Below are positions 13,068 through 19,072 of a DNA stretch of 64,000 nucleotides, one piece after another (position 1 is the first letter of the stretch; every line of letters begins with the position of its first letter). The notes beneath the pieces are model-generated. The model ran no database searches, was not told the origin of the DNA, and worked only from the letters and a program-made list of their open reading frames with translations. Both the position numbers and the translations under genes were made by a program. This DNA is from a virus: positions 54,465-118,464 of the IMG/VR virus record IMGVR_UViG_3300032334_001019. One strand, written 5' to 3'.

Positions 13068-13130
13068 TTACAAATTACTTTGTGAATACAAAAAACCAAA
13101 AACAATAAATGCAATCATTACAACGAGCAT
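13068..13130 (-). CDS. 20-residue membrane peptide
   Basis: Encodes MLVVMIAFIVFGFLYSQSNL, one hydrophobic helix. It is coupled to the 54-residue gene by TAATG and ends its operon, the same position as the 23-residue peptide at 10582. Confidence 0.45.
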   Translation of the reverse strand: MLVVMIAFIVFGFLYSQSNL

Positions 13131-13294
13131 TATTTATTCTCCTCATCTTCAAAATCCAAAACTGCTTGATGGTATGCAACGGGGTCTAATTGTTTTAGAA
13201 TTTGCGAAGGATAAAAGTTTAAGTAACCAATCTGCACTACTGGATAAACTAAATCCATGAACTGATCAAATCTATCTTGTAAATCTTGATCCAT
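13130..13294 (-). CDS. 54-residue hypothetical protein
   Basis: Encodes MDQDLQDRFDQFMDLVYPVVQIGY..., helical with a C-terminal acidic stretch. Coupled at both ends by TAATG junctions. The opposite-strand open frame here is considered spurious. Confidence 0.6.
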   Translation of the reverse strand: MDQDLQDRFDQFMDLVYPVVQIGYLNFYPSQILKQLDPVAYHQAVLDFEDEENK

Positions 13295-13440
13295 TACTTA
13301 TCCTCCAAAACTTCCAAAATTGTTTTTAGTTGTTCTTCATTTAACAAAACCTGAGCACAACCCCAAAGATAAGCAAGGTAAGTATCTCCACGATTTTCTT
13401 TTGCAAGGTTAGTTACCTCTTGTACTAATTCTGTTTTCAT
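13294..13440 (-). CDS. 48-residue helical protein
   Basis: Encodes MKTELVQEVTNLAKENRGDTYLAYL..., two predicted helices. Coupled to both neighbours through TAATG. Function unknown. Confidence 0.6.
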   Translation of the reverse strand: MKTELVQEVTNLAKENRGDTYLAYLWGCAQVLLNEEQLKTILEVLEDK

Positions 13441-13580
13441 TATGCAATTTCCATTTCATTATAGTCGATAACCTCAAAGTCAATTTGACTTTCAAGGGGC
13501 ATAGCCTTTAGCCATGATAGTGCAGAGTCAAAATCCTCTGCTTCAACAGTTACGAATAAATCAAAATTAAAAATAGCCAT
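13440..13580 (-). CDS. 46-residue hypothetical protein
   Basis: Beta-alpha-beta miniprotein (MAIFNFDLFVTVEAEDFDSALSW...). AAAGGAG overlaps the end of the upstream gene. Similar in pattern to the C-terminal domain of the 9149 gene product (VTV.A.D..SA). Confidence 0.6.
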   Translation of the reverse strand: MAIFNFDLFVTVEAEDFDSALSWLKAMPLESQIDFEVIDYNEMEIA

Positions 13581-13585
13581 TTTGT

Positions 13586-13750
13586 TTATTCTCCTTTCTT
13601 GTATAAAAAATCCCAAGCCTTACGGCATAACACGATAGAGTTGCAATTATCGCAACAGATAACCCCATGAGGGTTTAACTCGAAATCATAGATGTCTACC
13701 ATAGTGGTAGTTGCGCCACATACAGAGCGCATAGGTGCAAAGGTGCTCAT
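13586..13750 (-). CDS. 54-residue zinc-ribbon-like protein
   Basis: Contains VCG near residue 11 and CCDNCNS...LCRKAWDFLYKK, a plausible ribbon. Its start overlaps the upstream stop as ATGA. Function unknown. Confidence 0.6.
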   Translation of the reverse strand: MSTFAPMRSVCGATTTMVDIYDFELNPHGVICCDNCNSIVLCRKAWDFLYKKGE

Positions 13751-13929
13751 TTAGAAACCTTCCAATCTGTCCACATAGGGAACTGTTCAGGGTCACTATC
13801 ATAGTAGTAACGCTCTACATTGTTTTCACAATCCATGCAGAAAGTGTATTGTGTATCTAGTACCTCAGAGATAGCAGATAGCATAGGGTTATGCTCTACG
13901 CATACTATTGTTTTTTCTAGTGTTATCAT
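13747..13929 (-). CDS. 60-residue cysteine-containing protein, first gene of operon
   Basis: Encodes MITLEKTIVCVEHNPMLSAI... with CVEH and CMDCEN, consistent with a zinc site, and an aromatic acidic C-terminus. AAAGG precedes the ATG at 13929; a longer frame to 14025 would cross the promoter. Opens the operon that runs to 13068. Confidence 0.65.
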   Translation of the reverse strand: MITLEKTIVCVEHNPMLSAISEVLDTQYTFCMDCENNVERYYYDSDPEQFPMWTDWKVSK

Positions 13930-13960
13930 TTTGACAACCTTTCTTTTATTTATGCTAGTA

Positions 13961-13983
13961 AGTCTAGCATGGGGGTCTGACAA
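13961..13983 (-). promoter_or_regulatory. TTGTCAG-class early promoter
   Basis: TTGTCAG (13983..13977), ten bases, TAGACT (13966..13961). Drives the 13929 operon. Confidence 0.6.
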
Positions 13984-14010
13984 ATAAGCCCTACTTGTGA
14001 GGGTGTTTAG

Positions 14011-14026
14011 TGTGATACTAGTCACA
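14011..14026. promoter_or_regulatory. Crp/GlxR-type palindrome 5
   Basis: Perfect TGTGA-TACTAG-TCACA. It contains the stop codon of the 14018 gene and lies just upstream of the 13929 operon promoter. Confidence 0.6.
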
Positions 14027-14119
14027 CTTATGGAACTCTAGGTAGAACCTATCGTTACAGTTTGGACAGAGAGCATACTCTGACTCTGGAGATTTTGTCT
14101 CCCAAATTCTGTTAGTCAT
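14018..14119 (-). CDS. 33-residue zinc-ribbon miniprotein
   Basis: Encodes MTNRIWETKSPESEYALCPNCNDR... ending FHKCD, giving CPNC and H..C ligands. AAAGGTTAGG precedes the ATG. First leftward gene from the divergent control region. Confidence 0.6.
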   Translation of the reverse strand: MTNRIWETKSPESEYALCPNCNDRFYLEFHKCD

Positions 14120-14171
14120 TTTGACCTAACCTTTCTAATCAAGAACCTTTCTTGATTTTCTTTATACTAGT

Positions 14172-14194
14172 AGTATAACAGGCACCACTGACAA
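14172..14194 (-). promoter_or_regulatory. TTGTCAG-class early promoter at divergent region
   Basis: TTGTCAG (14194..14188), ten bases, TATACT (14177..14172). GGCGTGTCG at 14211-14219 lies upstream. Drives the gene at 14119. Confidence 0.65.
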
Positions 14195-14210
14195 ATTAGC
14201 CTGTTTTTCG

Positions 14211-14219
14211 GGCGTGTCG
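14211..14219. promoter_or_regulatory. GGCGTGTCG element
   Basis: Exact copy 16 bp from the TTGTCAG motif of the leftward promoter in the divergent region. The sixth copy is at 14323-14331, abutting the rightward promoter. Confidence 0.5.
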
Positions 14220-14231
14220 GGAAAGTATTTT

Positions 14232-14247
14232 TGTGATAAGGGTCACA
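14232..14247. promoter_or_regulatory. Crp/GlxR-type palindrome 6
   Basis: Perfect TGTGA-TAAGGG-TCACA beside the DnaA boxes. A near-match (TGTGA-N6-ACACA) lies at 14297-14312. Confidence 0.6.
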
Positions 14248-14251
14248 TTAG

Positions 14252-14284
14252 TTATCCACAATGAATGGTCTGACCTGTGGATAA
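14252..14284. other. Inverted pair of perfect DnaA boxes
   Basis: TTATCCACA at 14252-14260 and its inverted repeat TGTGGATAA at 14276-14284, 15 bp apart, in the 291-bp divergent region. Candidate origin or DnaA-controlled switch. Confidence 0.55.
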
Positions 14285-14333
14285 CTCCACGTGGCGTGTG
14301 ATCTAAAACACATTATGTATACGGCGTGTCGTG

Positions 14334-14362
14334 TTGACTTTTGAGGTATGGTGTGCTAGAAT
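14334..14362 (+). promoter_or_regulatory. Early rightward promoter 1
   Basis: TTGACT (14334-14339), 17-base spacer, TAGAAT (14357-14362). GGCGTGTCG ends at 14331, two bases upstream. Confidence 0.7.
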
Positions 14363-14410
14363 ACTAGTATTAGAAAGTTAGAGAAGGTCTCTAAACTAGA
14401 AAGGACTAGA

Positions 14411-14536
14411 ATGTTAGTCAATAAATGTAAGGTCTGCCAATGGCAGACACCAGAAGGGCAAGACTATTTCTGCCCTGTCTGTTCAGACGCTGAAAAGCGT
14501 GTCTTTGTTCGCCTAGAGCAAGATGTGTGGGTGTGA
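14411..14536 (+). CDS. 41-residue zinc-ribbon miniprotein
   Basis: Encodes MLVNKCKVCQWQTPEGQDYFCPVCSD..., a classic CxxC-x14-CxxC ribbon followed by a charged tail. AAAGGA precedes the ATG. First rightward gene of the early region. Many phage ribbons of this kind contact host RNA polymerase or nucleic acids, but no target can be named. Confidence 0.65.
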   Translation: MLVNKCKVCQWQTPEGQDYFCPVCSDAEKRVFVRLEQDVWV

Positions 14537-14557
14537 CCAACACCACACGCTAAAGGC

Positions 14558-14586
14558 TTGACTTTTGGCATGGTATCTGATAAGAT
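14558..14586 (+). promoter_or_regulatory. Early rightward promoter 2
   Basis: TTGACT (14558-14563), 17-base spacer, TAAGAT (14581-14586). Its TTGACTTTTG start is shared with promoter 1 and with the endolysin promoter. Confidence 0.65.
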
Positions 14587-14677
14587 ACTCCTATACAATT
14601 AAATAGAAATCCTAGTGAGCCCCTAGAAATAGGGCAAATAACCTAGGTCAGCAAAACTACTAAAGAAAGGTGTTCAC

Positions 14678-14824
14678 ATGAATACACTAGAAAGAATACA
14701 AGCAGAGCAAGCAGAGCGTCGCCTTGCTCAACGAATTAAGGATAAGGCTATTGTTGAGGCTATGTTCTCCAATAACTCTCGCCCCCTAAATAACGAGTAC
14801 CTACTAGCGAAAGAAGAAAACTAA
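14678..14824 (+). CDS. 48-residue helical protein
   Basis: Encodes MNTLERIQAEQAERRLAQRIKDKAIVEAMF..., a charged helix likely to be coiled coil. AAAGG lies upstream. Function unknown. Confidence 0.6.
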   Translation: MNTLERIQAEQAERRLAQRIKDKAIVEAMFSNNSRPLNNEYLLAKEEN

Positions 14825-14836
14825 TTGCTATCTGCT

Positions 14837-14941
14837 ATGTATGCACATACCTGCGAGTCATGCGGTGACACAGGGTTAATTATCTTTGATGAAAACAATA
14901 CACACATTGACCCTTGCAAGTGCGAGGGTATAAATGAATAA
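14837..14941 (+). CDS. 34-residue zinc-ribbon miniprotein
   Basis: Encodes MYAHTCESCGDTGLIIFDENN... with CESCG and CKCEG, a DnaJ-like CxxCxG knuckle pair. It overlaps the HNH gene start by 8 bp (ATGAATAA). Confidence 0.6.
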   Translation: MYAHTCESCGDTGLIIFDENNTHIDPCKCEGINE

Positions 14942-15356
14942 GCGTTGCAATGTATGCGAATCCCTTATACATACTAAGACTACAGATAGAGCATTATGGT
15001 TTTGTGAGGATTGCCATTCTACATTTAAGTATCAAAGTGACAGATACAAGATAGCCAAGCAAAAGTTCACACAACTAACTAAGTTAGAGCGAGGCTGTGA
15101 GGCTGAGGGTGGTTGTGACTATACACAACAAGGACAAATGCTAAGTCATTACATGTTTGACTATGACCACATGAATCCTAAGATTAAAACTGCTGATGTG
15201 TCTGCTATGTGCGTCAATGGTAAGTGGTCATTTGATGACATTAAAAAAGAGATTGCTCAATGTCGTGTATTGTGCAAGATGCACCACGCACTAGTAACAG
15301 AAAAGCAATGGCTAGACCGCAAAAAGTCAAAGGTGGGTGTACTAGTAAACGCTTAG
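14934..15356 (+). CDS. HNH endonuclease-like protein with N-terminal zinc ribbon
   Basis: A 140-residue protein. An N-terminal ribbon (CNVC...CEDC, residues ~5-26) is followed by an HNH region: FDYDHMNPKIKTADVSAM supplies the catalytic DH pair, then CRVLCKMHHALVT. The distal zinc cysteines and the second HH are present. Such proteins are common in actinophages and algal viruses as small HNH nucleases; the role may be homing, DNA nicking or packaging. It is the last gene of the short rightward operon before a terminator. Confidence 0.8.
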   Translation: MNKRCNVCESLIHTKTTDRALWFCEDCHSTFKYQSDRYKIAKQKFTQLTKLERGCEAEGGCDYTQQGQMLSHYMFDYDHMNPKIKTADVSAMCVNGKWSFDDIKKEIAQCRVLCKMHHALVTEKQWLDRKKSKVGVLVNA

Positions 15357-15375
15357 TGGGTAGTAGTAGCATGAA

Positions 15376-15410
15376 GGTAGTGAGATTATGTGCTCACTAT
15401 CTTTTTTGTT
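15376..15410 (+). terminator. Intrinsic terminator after HNH gene
   Basis: GGTAGTGAG/CTCACTATC stem (one G-T pair), 8-nt loop, followed by TTTTTT. Confidence 0.8.
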
Positions 15411-15520
15411 TTTTGTTTTATAAATCATGTATCATACATCTGGACAAAATATTCAGATTTTAGGCAAATTGGGTTTTACAAATTTTTTCAGATTTGCCAG
15501 GAATACGATATAATTATTAT

Positions 15521-15637
15521 ATGTCAGAAACTGTAGAAAACATTCTATATCCAGAAAACCTCGCTCTAAAAATATTTTCAGATTTTTGTTGCAACGGATG
15601 TTCATGCAAAACTGAAAAAGATCATCAATTAGATTGA
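15521..15637 (+). CDS. 38-residue cysteine-rich protein, leaderless
   Basis: Encodes MSETVENILYPENLALKIFSDF then CCNGCSCK, a compact cysteine cluster. TATAAT (15509-15514) sits exactly six bases before ATG. Its 3' end overlaps the convergent gene ending at 15625 by 13 bp. Function unknown. Confidence 0.55.
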   Translation: MSETVENILYPENLALKIFSDFCCNGCSCKTEKDHQLD

Positions 15638-15771
15638 TTTTCTGCAGAGATACGATCTCTCCAATATTGCTCAGTTAGCATACGCATGTTTGCGATATCT
15701 TCGTATTTTTCCTGGGTAGACTCATTAAGATCTTCTAAGTCACAGTTCATTAAGTATTGACGTAAATCCAT
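15625..15771 (-). CDS. 48-residue helical protein
   Basis: Encodes MDLRQYLMNCDLEDLNESTQEKYEDIAN..., acidic and helical. AGGAG precedes the ATG at 15771, which is favoured over the longer open frame. Last gene of the leftward operon from 17779. Function unknown. Confidence 0.6.
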   Translation of the reverse strand: MDLRQYLMNCDLEDLNESTQEKYEDIANMRMLTEQYWRDRISAENQSN

Positions 15772-15775
15772 TTTC

Positions 15776-15955
15776 TTACTCCTTATTGTTTTTAAATTTT
15801 GGCATCGGACGATATATCTCATGTATATCTAAATAATGGACTATCGTCTGATGTGTAACATTACACTCTTCTGCTATTTGTTTGGCAGGTTTGCGTTGCG
15901 TAACATATTGGTCATATAACCAATTTTTGTCACGGTATTTAGCCAATGACGCCAT
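15776..15955 (-). CDS. 59-residue helix-turn-helix protein
   Basis: Contains KPAKQIAEECNVTHQTIVHYLDIH, residues ~22-45, a resolvase/HNH-type helix-turn-helix, preceded by RDKNWLYDQYVTQ. The same HTH arrangement is often found at the N-terminus of phage HNH endonucleases and tip proteins; here it stands alone. It is probably a small DNA-binding regulator. It overlaps the upstream gene by 17 bp. Confidence 0.7.
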   Translation of the reverse strand: MASLAKYRDKNWLYDQYVTQRKPAKQIAEECNVTHQTIVHYLDIHEIYRPMPKFKNNKE

Positions 15956-16124
15956 TATTCTTTAATATATCATACAACATTCCATTAACAAAGTCTAACT
16001 GTGTACGACCTGATGTGATAAATTCCTCTATCTGACTTTCAGGGATTCCAGATTGCTGAGCGCCTTGACGATTCATATTATCAATTGCATCTGACATTAA
16101 CTTTACTACTTCATCTCTATACAT
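15939..16124 (-). CDS. 61-residue hypothetical protein
   Basis: Helical protein (MYRDEVVKLMSDAIDNMNRQGAQQSG... SGRTQLDFVNGMLYDILK). A weak GGTGAAAG signal precedes the ATG. No family recognised. Confidence 0.6.
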   Translation of the reverse strand: MYRDEVVKLMSDAIDNMNRQGAQQSGIPESQIEEFITSGRTQLDFVNGMLYDILKNNGVIG

Positions 16125-16128
16125 TCTT

Positions 16129-16326
16129 TCACCATTTCTCTATTGGACATTTAGCCTGTTTTAAAGTTGACTTTAATTTCATAAAGCAACCACACTTTTT
16201 ACATTTTGCAAGTCGTTTGTTAAACCACTCACACTCATTACAGATTTTTAGGCGGGATTCAATGAGTTCACGATCTGATCTTGGCTGATTAGGATCAAAT
16301 AAGTCACCAAAGGTAACATCACTCAT
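16129..16326 (-). CDS. DUF6171-like zinc-ribbon protein
   Basis: A 65-residue protein with RLKICNECEWFNKRLAKCKKCGCFMKLKSTLKQAKCPIEKW, given here only as pattern CxxC...CxxCGC...C-P: a DUF6171-type ribbon. The same ribbon forms the N-terminus of the glycosyltransferase at 24979. The ATG at 16326 overlaps the upstream stop (ATGA), which decides the start. The ribbon may recruit a partner common to both proteins. Confidence 0.75.
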   Translation of the reverse strand: MSDVTFGDLFDPNQPRSDRELIESRLKICNECEWFNKRLAKCKKCGCFMKLKSTLKQAKCPIEKW

Positions 16327-17093
16327 TTCCAATCCACTTCCTGATCATATGTAACCGAATACTCCCCACCATATACTTCTGCATATGACATGATATCTCT
16401 ATTATACCTTAAAACCGTATTGATACCAACTTTGTCAGCCATAAACTTCATACCCTTGGTCATAGGTAGGAATTCTACTGATCGTGTCTCTAAACCCTCA
16501 TTGAGGGCTTCTAAATACCGTTTCTTTCCAAACCTCTTAGATGTTATAGACTGGTTTGGATATATCTCTCTTAGTGCATCATCTTTGTTTATTTCTTCTT
16601 CCCCGCTATTTATAATATAATCAACTGCCAAATGAGGCATACGTACTGCCCAATTTCGCATGTTATCGCTGTAAGAATTCATATTGCGTAGTGTTGAATC
16701 AGCGTATGCCATGCGTTCTAGGTCATATGGGGTCAATAGAACCTCTGTTGCGAACGAAATTAAAAACGCCGTGGCGAAAGGGAACTTGTCGGTATAGGTT
16801 GTCACGCCGAACTCTACATTGGGATTAAAAGATCTATGCGACATAAAATCTCCTATTAGGCGCATGTGGTTTCCTATCGAAACATAATTAGGATGATTCA
16901 TATCGCAATCAACGAACAAGCAGTCATCTATTGTCACATCTTCGGAAAGACATAAAACATTTTTATCGTATGTGCCGACGACTTTAGAACCGTTATATCG
17001 ATTTAGTAACTCGGCGCAAAGTAGTCCATCCATATCTGGCGAGATGATAAGATTTGTTGAATGCTCTAGTGTCTTAAGAATTGCCGACTTCAC
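16323..17093 (-). CDS. DHH-superfamily phosphoesterase-like protein
   Basis: A 256-residue protein with NLIISPDMDGLLCAELL near the N-terminus (a D-x-D-G metal-binding loop as in DHH/RecJ-like phosphoesterases), a second acidic site at LFVDCDMNHP, and IGNHM about 10 residues on, where the family has its DHH. The C-terminal half is helical, with a lysine/arginine-rich segment. Family members hydrolyse phosphodiester bonds in ssDNA, oligonucleotides or pyrophosphates. The motifs are degenerate (NH in place of DHH), so activity is uncertain. GTG start overlaps the sulfotransferase stop as GTGA. Confidence 0.55.
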   Translation of the reverse strand: MKSAILKTLEHSTNLIISPDMDGLLCAELLNRYNGSKVVGTYDKNVLCLSEDVTIDDCLFVDCDMNHPNYVSIGNHMRLIGDFMSHRSFNPNVEFGVTTYTDKFPFATAFLISFATEVLLTPYDLERMAYADSTLRNMNSYSDNMRNWAVRMPHLAVDYIINSGEEEINKDDALREIYPNQSITSKRFGKKRYLEALNEGLETRSVEFLPMTKGMKFMADKVGINTVLRYNRDIMSYAEVYGGEYSVTYDQEVDWK

Positions 17094-17779
17094 TGCTGCG
17101 CCTTAAAATATTCATACAGTTCAATATCAAGTTGATTGATATCTTCAATTTGATTCTTATATTTATCATATAACTCTTGGCTAATTTTTTGCGAGGAATT
17201 TACATGGGTTTCAATATCATCTGGTATATTCATATCAAGTATAGAGAATACCTTGGTATATAATTCTGTGTCAGAATATTGAAGCACTTGAATGTTGTTA
17301 TTTGATAAATGTTCGATAACATCTTGTGCGTTAGTCTTATAGTCAACAAGGTTCCACCCCTTAAGAATCATCTCTCTCTGGTTATGAACATATCTGTTAT
17401 ACTTTTCAAGATTAAGAAATCCTGAGAAAAACTTAGAATGTTGATTTGACAGGTTTTTTCTAGTAATCTCATTATTTAAGAAAAGTGTAAAAGCATGGTC
17501 TATTGGCATGTGTGAATAAAAAACAGAAGCCATACCTTTTATATAACTAAATGTTCTTTCAACTGGATCTCTCATAATAGTAAATGTTTTATCAGCAAAT
17601 TTTACTGGTGTATTAGAATAATGACCAGCGATGTAGTCAGCCTGTTCTAAACTATCAAGTGATATTGGATATTTATGTCCTGCTACTATATTTGAGTCTG
17701 GCTTTTGTTCCCGCAAATTTTGAACTATAAAAGTTCCAGATGTGCGTGGAACATGCATATAGTAAACACACTGTTTCAT
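17090..17779 (-). CDS. Sulfotransferase-family protein (second type)
   Basis: A 229-residue protein with CVYYMHVPRTSGTFIVQNL (5'-phosphosulfate loop of the carbohydrate sulfotransferase branch) and KTFTIMRDPVERTFSYIKGM (3'-phosphate binding R-D-P). This pattern is that of membrane-type polysaccharide sulfotransferases (Sulfotransfer_2/heparan-like), unlike the TYPRSGSHY enzymes at 1180-3808. It is soluble as predicted, with no membrane helix. First gene of the leftward operon to 15625. The acceptor is unknown; a glycan is the family expectation. Confidence 0.8.
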   Translation of the reverse strand: MKQCVYYMHVPRTSGTFIVQNLREQKPDSNIVAGHKYPISLDSLEQADYIAGHYSNTPVKFADKTFTIMRDPVERTFSYIKGMASVFYSHMPIDHAFTLFLNNEITRKNLSNQHSKFFSGFLNLEKYNRYVHNQREMILKGWNLVDYKTNAQDVIEHLSNNNIQVLQYSDTELYTKVFSILDMNIPDDIETHVNSSQKISQELYDKYKNQIEDINQLDIELYEYFKAQQ

Positions 17780-17812
17780 TTTTTAAAAAACTCCCCTTAT
17801 AATAATCTAGTT

Positions 17813-18064
17813 ATGAATATCCAAGACTGGGCTTCCCTAATCGTAGCAATACTTACAATTGTATCATCAATAGCCTTTGCGATAAAGTGGTTGGTAAAAC
17901 ATTATCTCAGTGAACTTAAAACCAATGGTGGATCAAGTGTCAAGGATCAAATCAACAGGCTAGAAGTGCGAGCCAATGAAGCAGATGTAAAAATAAAAGA
18001 TATGGATCGTAAATTAGATCACATGTATGATATTCTAATTGAGTATATCTCTAAATCTAAATAA
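17813..18064 (+). CDS. Holin-like / DUF2746-like membrane protein
   Basis: An 83-residue protein: short N-terminus, one transmembrane helix (ASLIVAILTIVSSIAFAIKW, residues ~6-26), then KHYLSELKTNGGSSVKDQINRLE and a coiled coil. This layout matches a family of small actinophage proteins annotated as holin or DUF2746. It is the first gene of the rightward late block; TATAAT lies nine bases before the ATG. A role in lysis is likely but the endolysin is 8 kb away on the other strand. Confidence 0.65.
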   Translation: MNIQDWASLIVAILTIVSSIAFAIKWLVKHYLSELKTNGGSSVKDQINRLEVRANEADVKIKDMDRKLDHMYDILIEYISKSK

Positions 18065-18329
18065 TTACTATATATATAATATATAAATATATAAACCACT
18101 AAAAGATAGTTCTTTTTTCTTATATATATTTAAGTATACACCATCTCTTTTCTGATGACTTATTACATAATAGACAAAACGGACATAATAGACAATAACA
18201 ATTTGATAACTTTAAATTTCAATGTCCAAATTATACTGATATGATATACTTTAATCTGACTAGTACTCTGGTTTGTCTTTCATACCCACCAGCCTGAGTA
18301 CTAGTCTTTTTTCATGGTATAATCTCAAT
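18065..18329. other. AT-rich intergenic region with promoter-hairpin unit
   Basis: No gene seen. It holds TATA-rich tracts, repeats of AATAGACAA and GGACATAATAGACAA, and a -10 (TATACT 18245-18250) followed by a strong hairpin and then the promoter of the 18330 gene. Confidence 0.5.
18258..18312 (+). terminator. 11-bp perfect hairpin with U6, possible short RNA
   Basis: GACTAGTACTC (18258-18268) and GAGTACTAGTC (18296-18306) pair perfectly around a 27-nt loop and are followed by six T. A -10 just upstream places the predicted RNA start at the base of the hairpin, so it could be a ~55-nt self-terminating RNA as well as a terminator. Confidence 0.6.
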
Positions 18330-18710
18330 ATGAATCTTTGTGGTCCTGAAGTATTTGGAGCAGATCCTGCTCGTATCAAATGGCAAATCGTTAGAGGAGA
18401 TACCTCACCTCTTAGAGTTGAATTTTTACAGGATGATGAAATAACATATTTTGATACATCTGATTGGACATATGAGGCTACTTCTTATGATCCTCAGTCT
18501 GATGTTCTTGATTCCCTGGAAGTTACTGCTTCAAATGGTTATGTTGATATTATGGCTCCAGCATCTATTACCCAGTATTGGGGTACTGGATATAAGTCAG
18601 TTGTAACAGAATTAACTTTTGACCTCCAAGTAACTATTGATAATGATACTATTTGGACACCACTGATTGGAACTATCTCTGTACTTGGAGATATTACAGG
18701 TAGTCTATAA
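18330..18710 (+). CDS. BppU-like appendage protein (copy 1)
   Basis: A 126-residue protein with IKWQIVRGDTSPLRVEFLQDD at the N-terminus and IWTPLIGTISVLGDIT at the C-terminus. This is the pattern of the BppU N-terminal/tail-fibre attachment domain (V-R-G-D-T ... G-x-I-x-V-x-x-D-V-T). The gene is leaderless: TATAAT, six bases, ATG. Related genes lie at 21384 and 26913. It is likely a structural part of a fibre or baseplate appendage. Confidence 0.7.
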   Translation: MNLCGPEVFGADPARIKWQIVRGDTSPLRVEFLQDDEITYFDTSDWTYEATSYDPQSDVLDSLEVTASNGYVDIMAPASITQYWGTGYKSVVTELTFDLQVTIDNDTIWTPLIGTISVLGDITGSL

Positions 18711-18796
18711 TGGCAGTAGTAAAAGTTACAACTCCAAGACCTGATTTGCCATCAGTAATTAGAATTAAAAATAAAACCTTTAAGGTAGGTAAATAA
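18710..18796 (+). CDS. 28-residue hypothetical peptide
   Basis: Encodes MAVVKVTTPRPDLPSVIRIK..., coupled by TAATG to the previous gene and abutting the next start. Tight packing is the main support. Confidence 0.45.
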   Translation: MAVVKVTTPRPDLPSVIRIKNKTFKVGK

Positions 18797-19072
18797 ATGA
18801 CAACACATGCACTAACACAACTGAGTAACACAACTGCTACTCGTTTAACTCCAAATGGAGTACACTCTGGTATGGATGTAACTTTACAAAATGTAAATGC
18901 AGAAGCATATATCTATATTGGTGGAGAAGATGTAAATTCAGAAAATTATGGATATAGAATTTCTCCTAACAATGCTTGGTCTGTAGAACTACCTGGCCAA
19001 GATGCACTATATGCAATTTCAGATACTAATGGTGCATATATTGCAATCTTACAGATGGGGCTTGAAAACTAA
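18797..19072 (+). CDS. 91-residue putative virion protein
   Basis: Encodes a small beta-rich domain (TATRLTPNGVHSGMDVTLQNV, AYIYIGGEDVNSENYGYRI, ELPGQDALYAIS). The pattern is like small phage decoration or tail-associated domains that stabilise larger proteins. It overlaps the next start by one base. Function inferred from context only. Confidence 0.6.
   Translation: MTTHALTQLSNTTATRLTPNGVHSGMDVTLQNVNAEAYIYIGGEDVNSENYGYRISPNNAWSVELPGQDALYAISDTNGAYIAILQMGLEN

Noticed and set aside
12967-13260. 97-codon open frame on the plus strand
   Set aside because: It crosses a promoter, a Crp-like palindrome and several well-packed minus-strand genes (13068-13294) that have ribosome-binding sites and TAATG couplings. 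The protein has no recognisable pattern.
18065-18257. Possible tRNA in the AT-rich gap
   Set aside because: No cloverleaf, no GG-TTC-A-A/T loop or acceptor pairing was found; no tRNA gene is recognised anywhere in the window.
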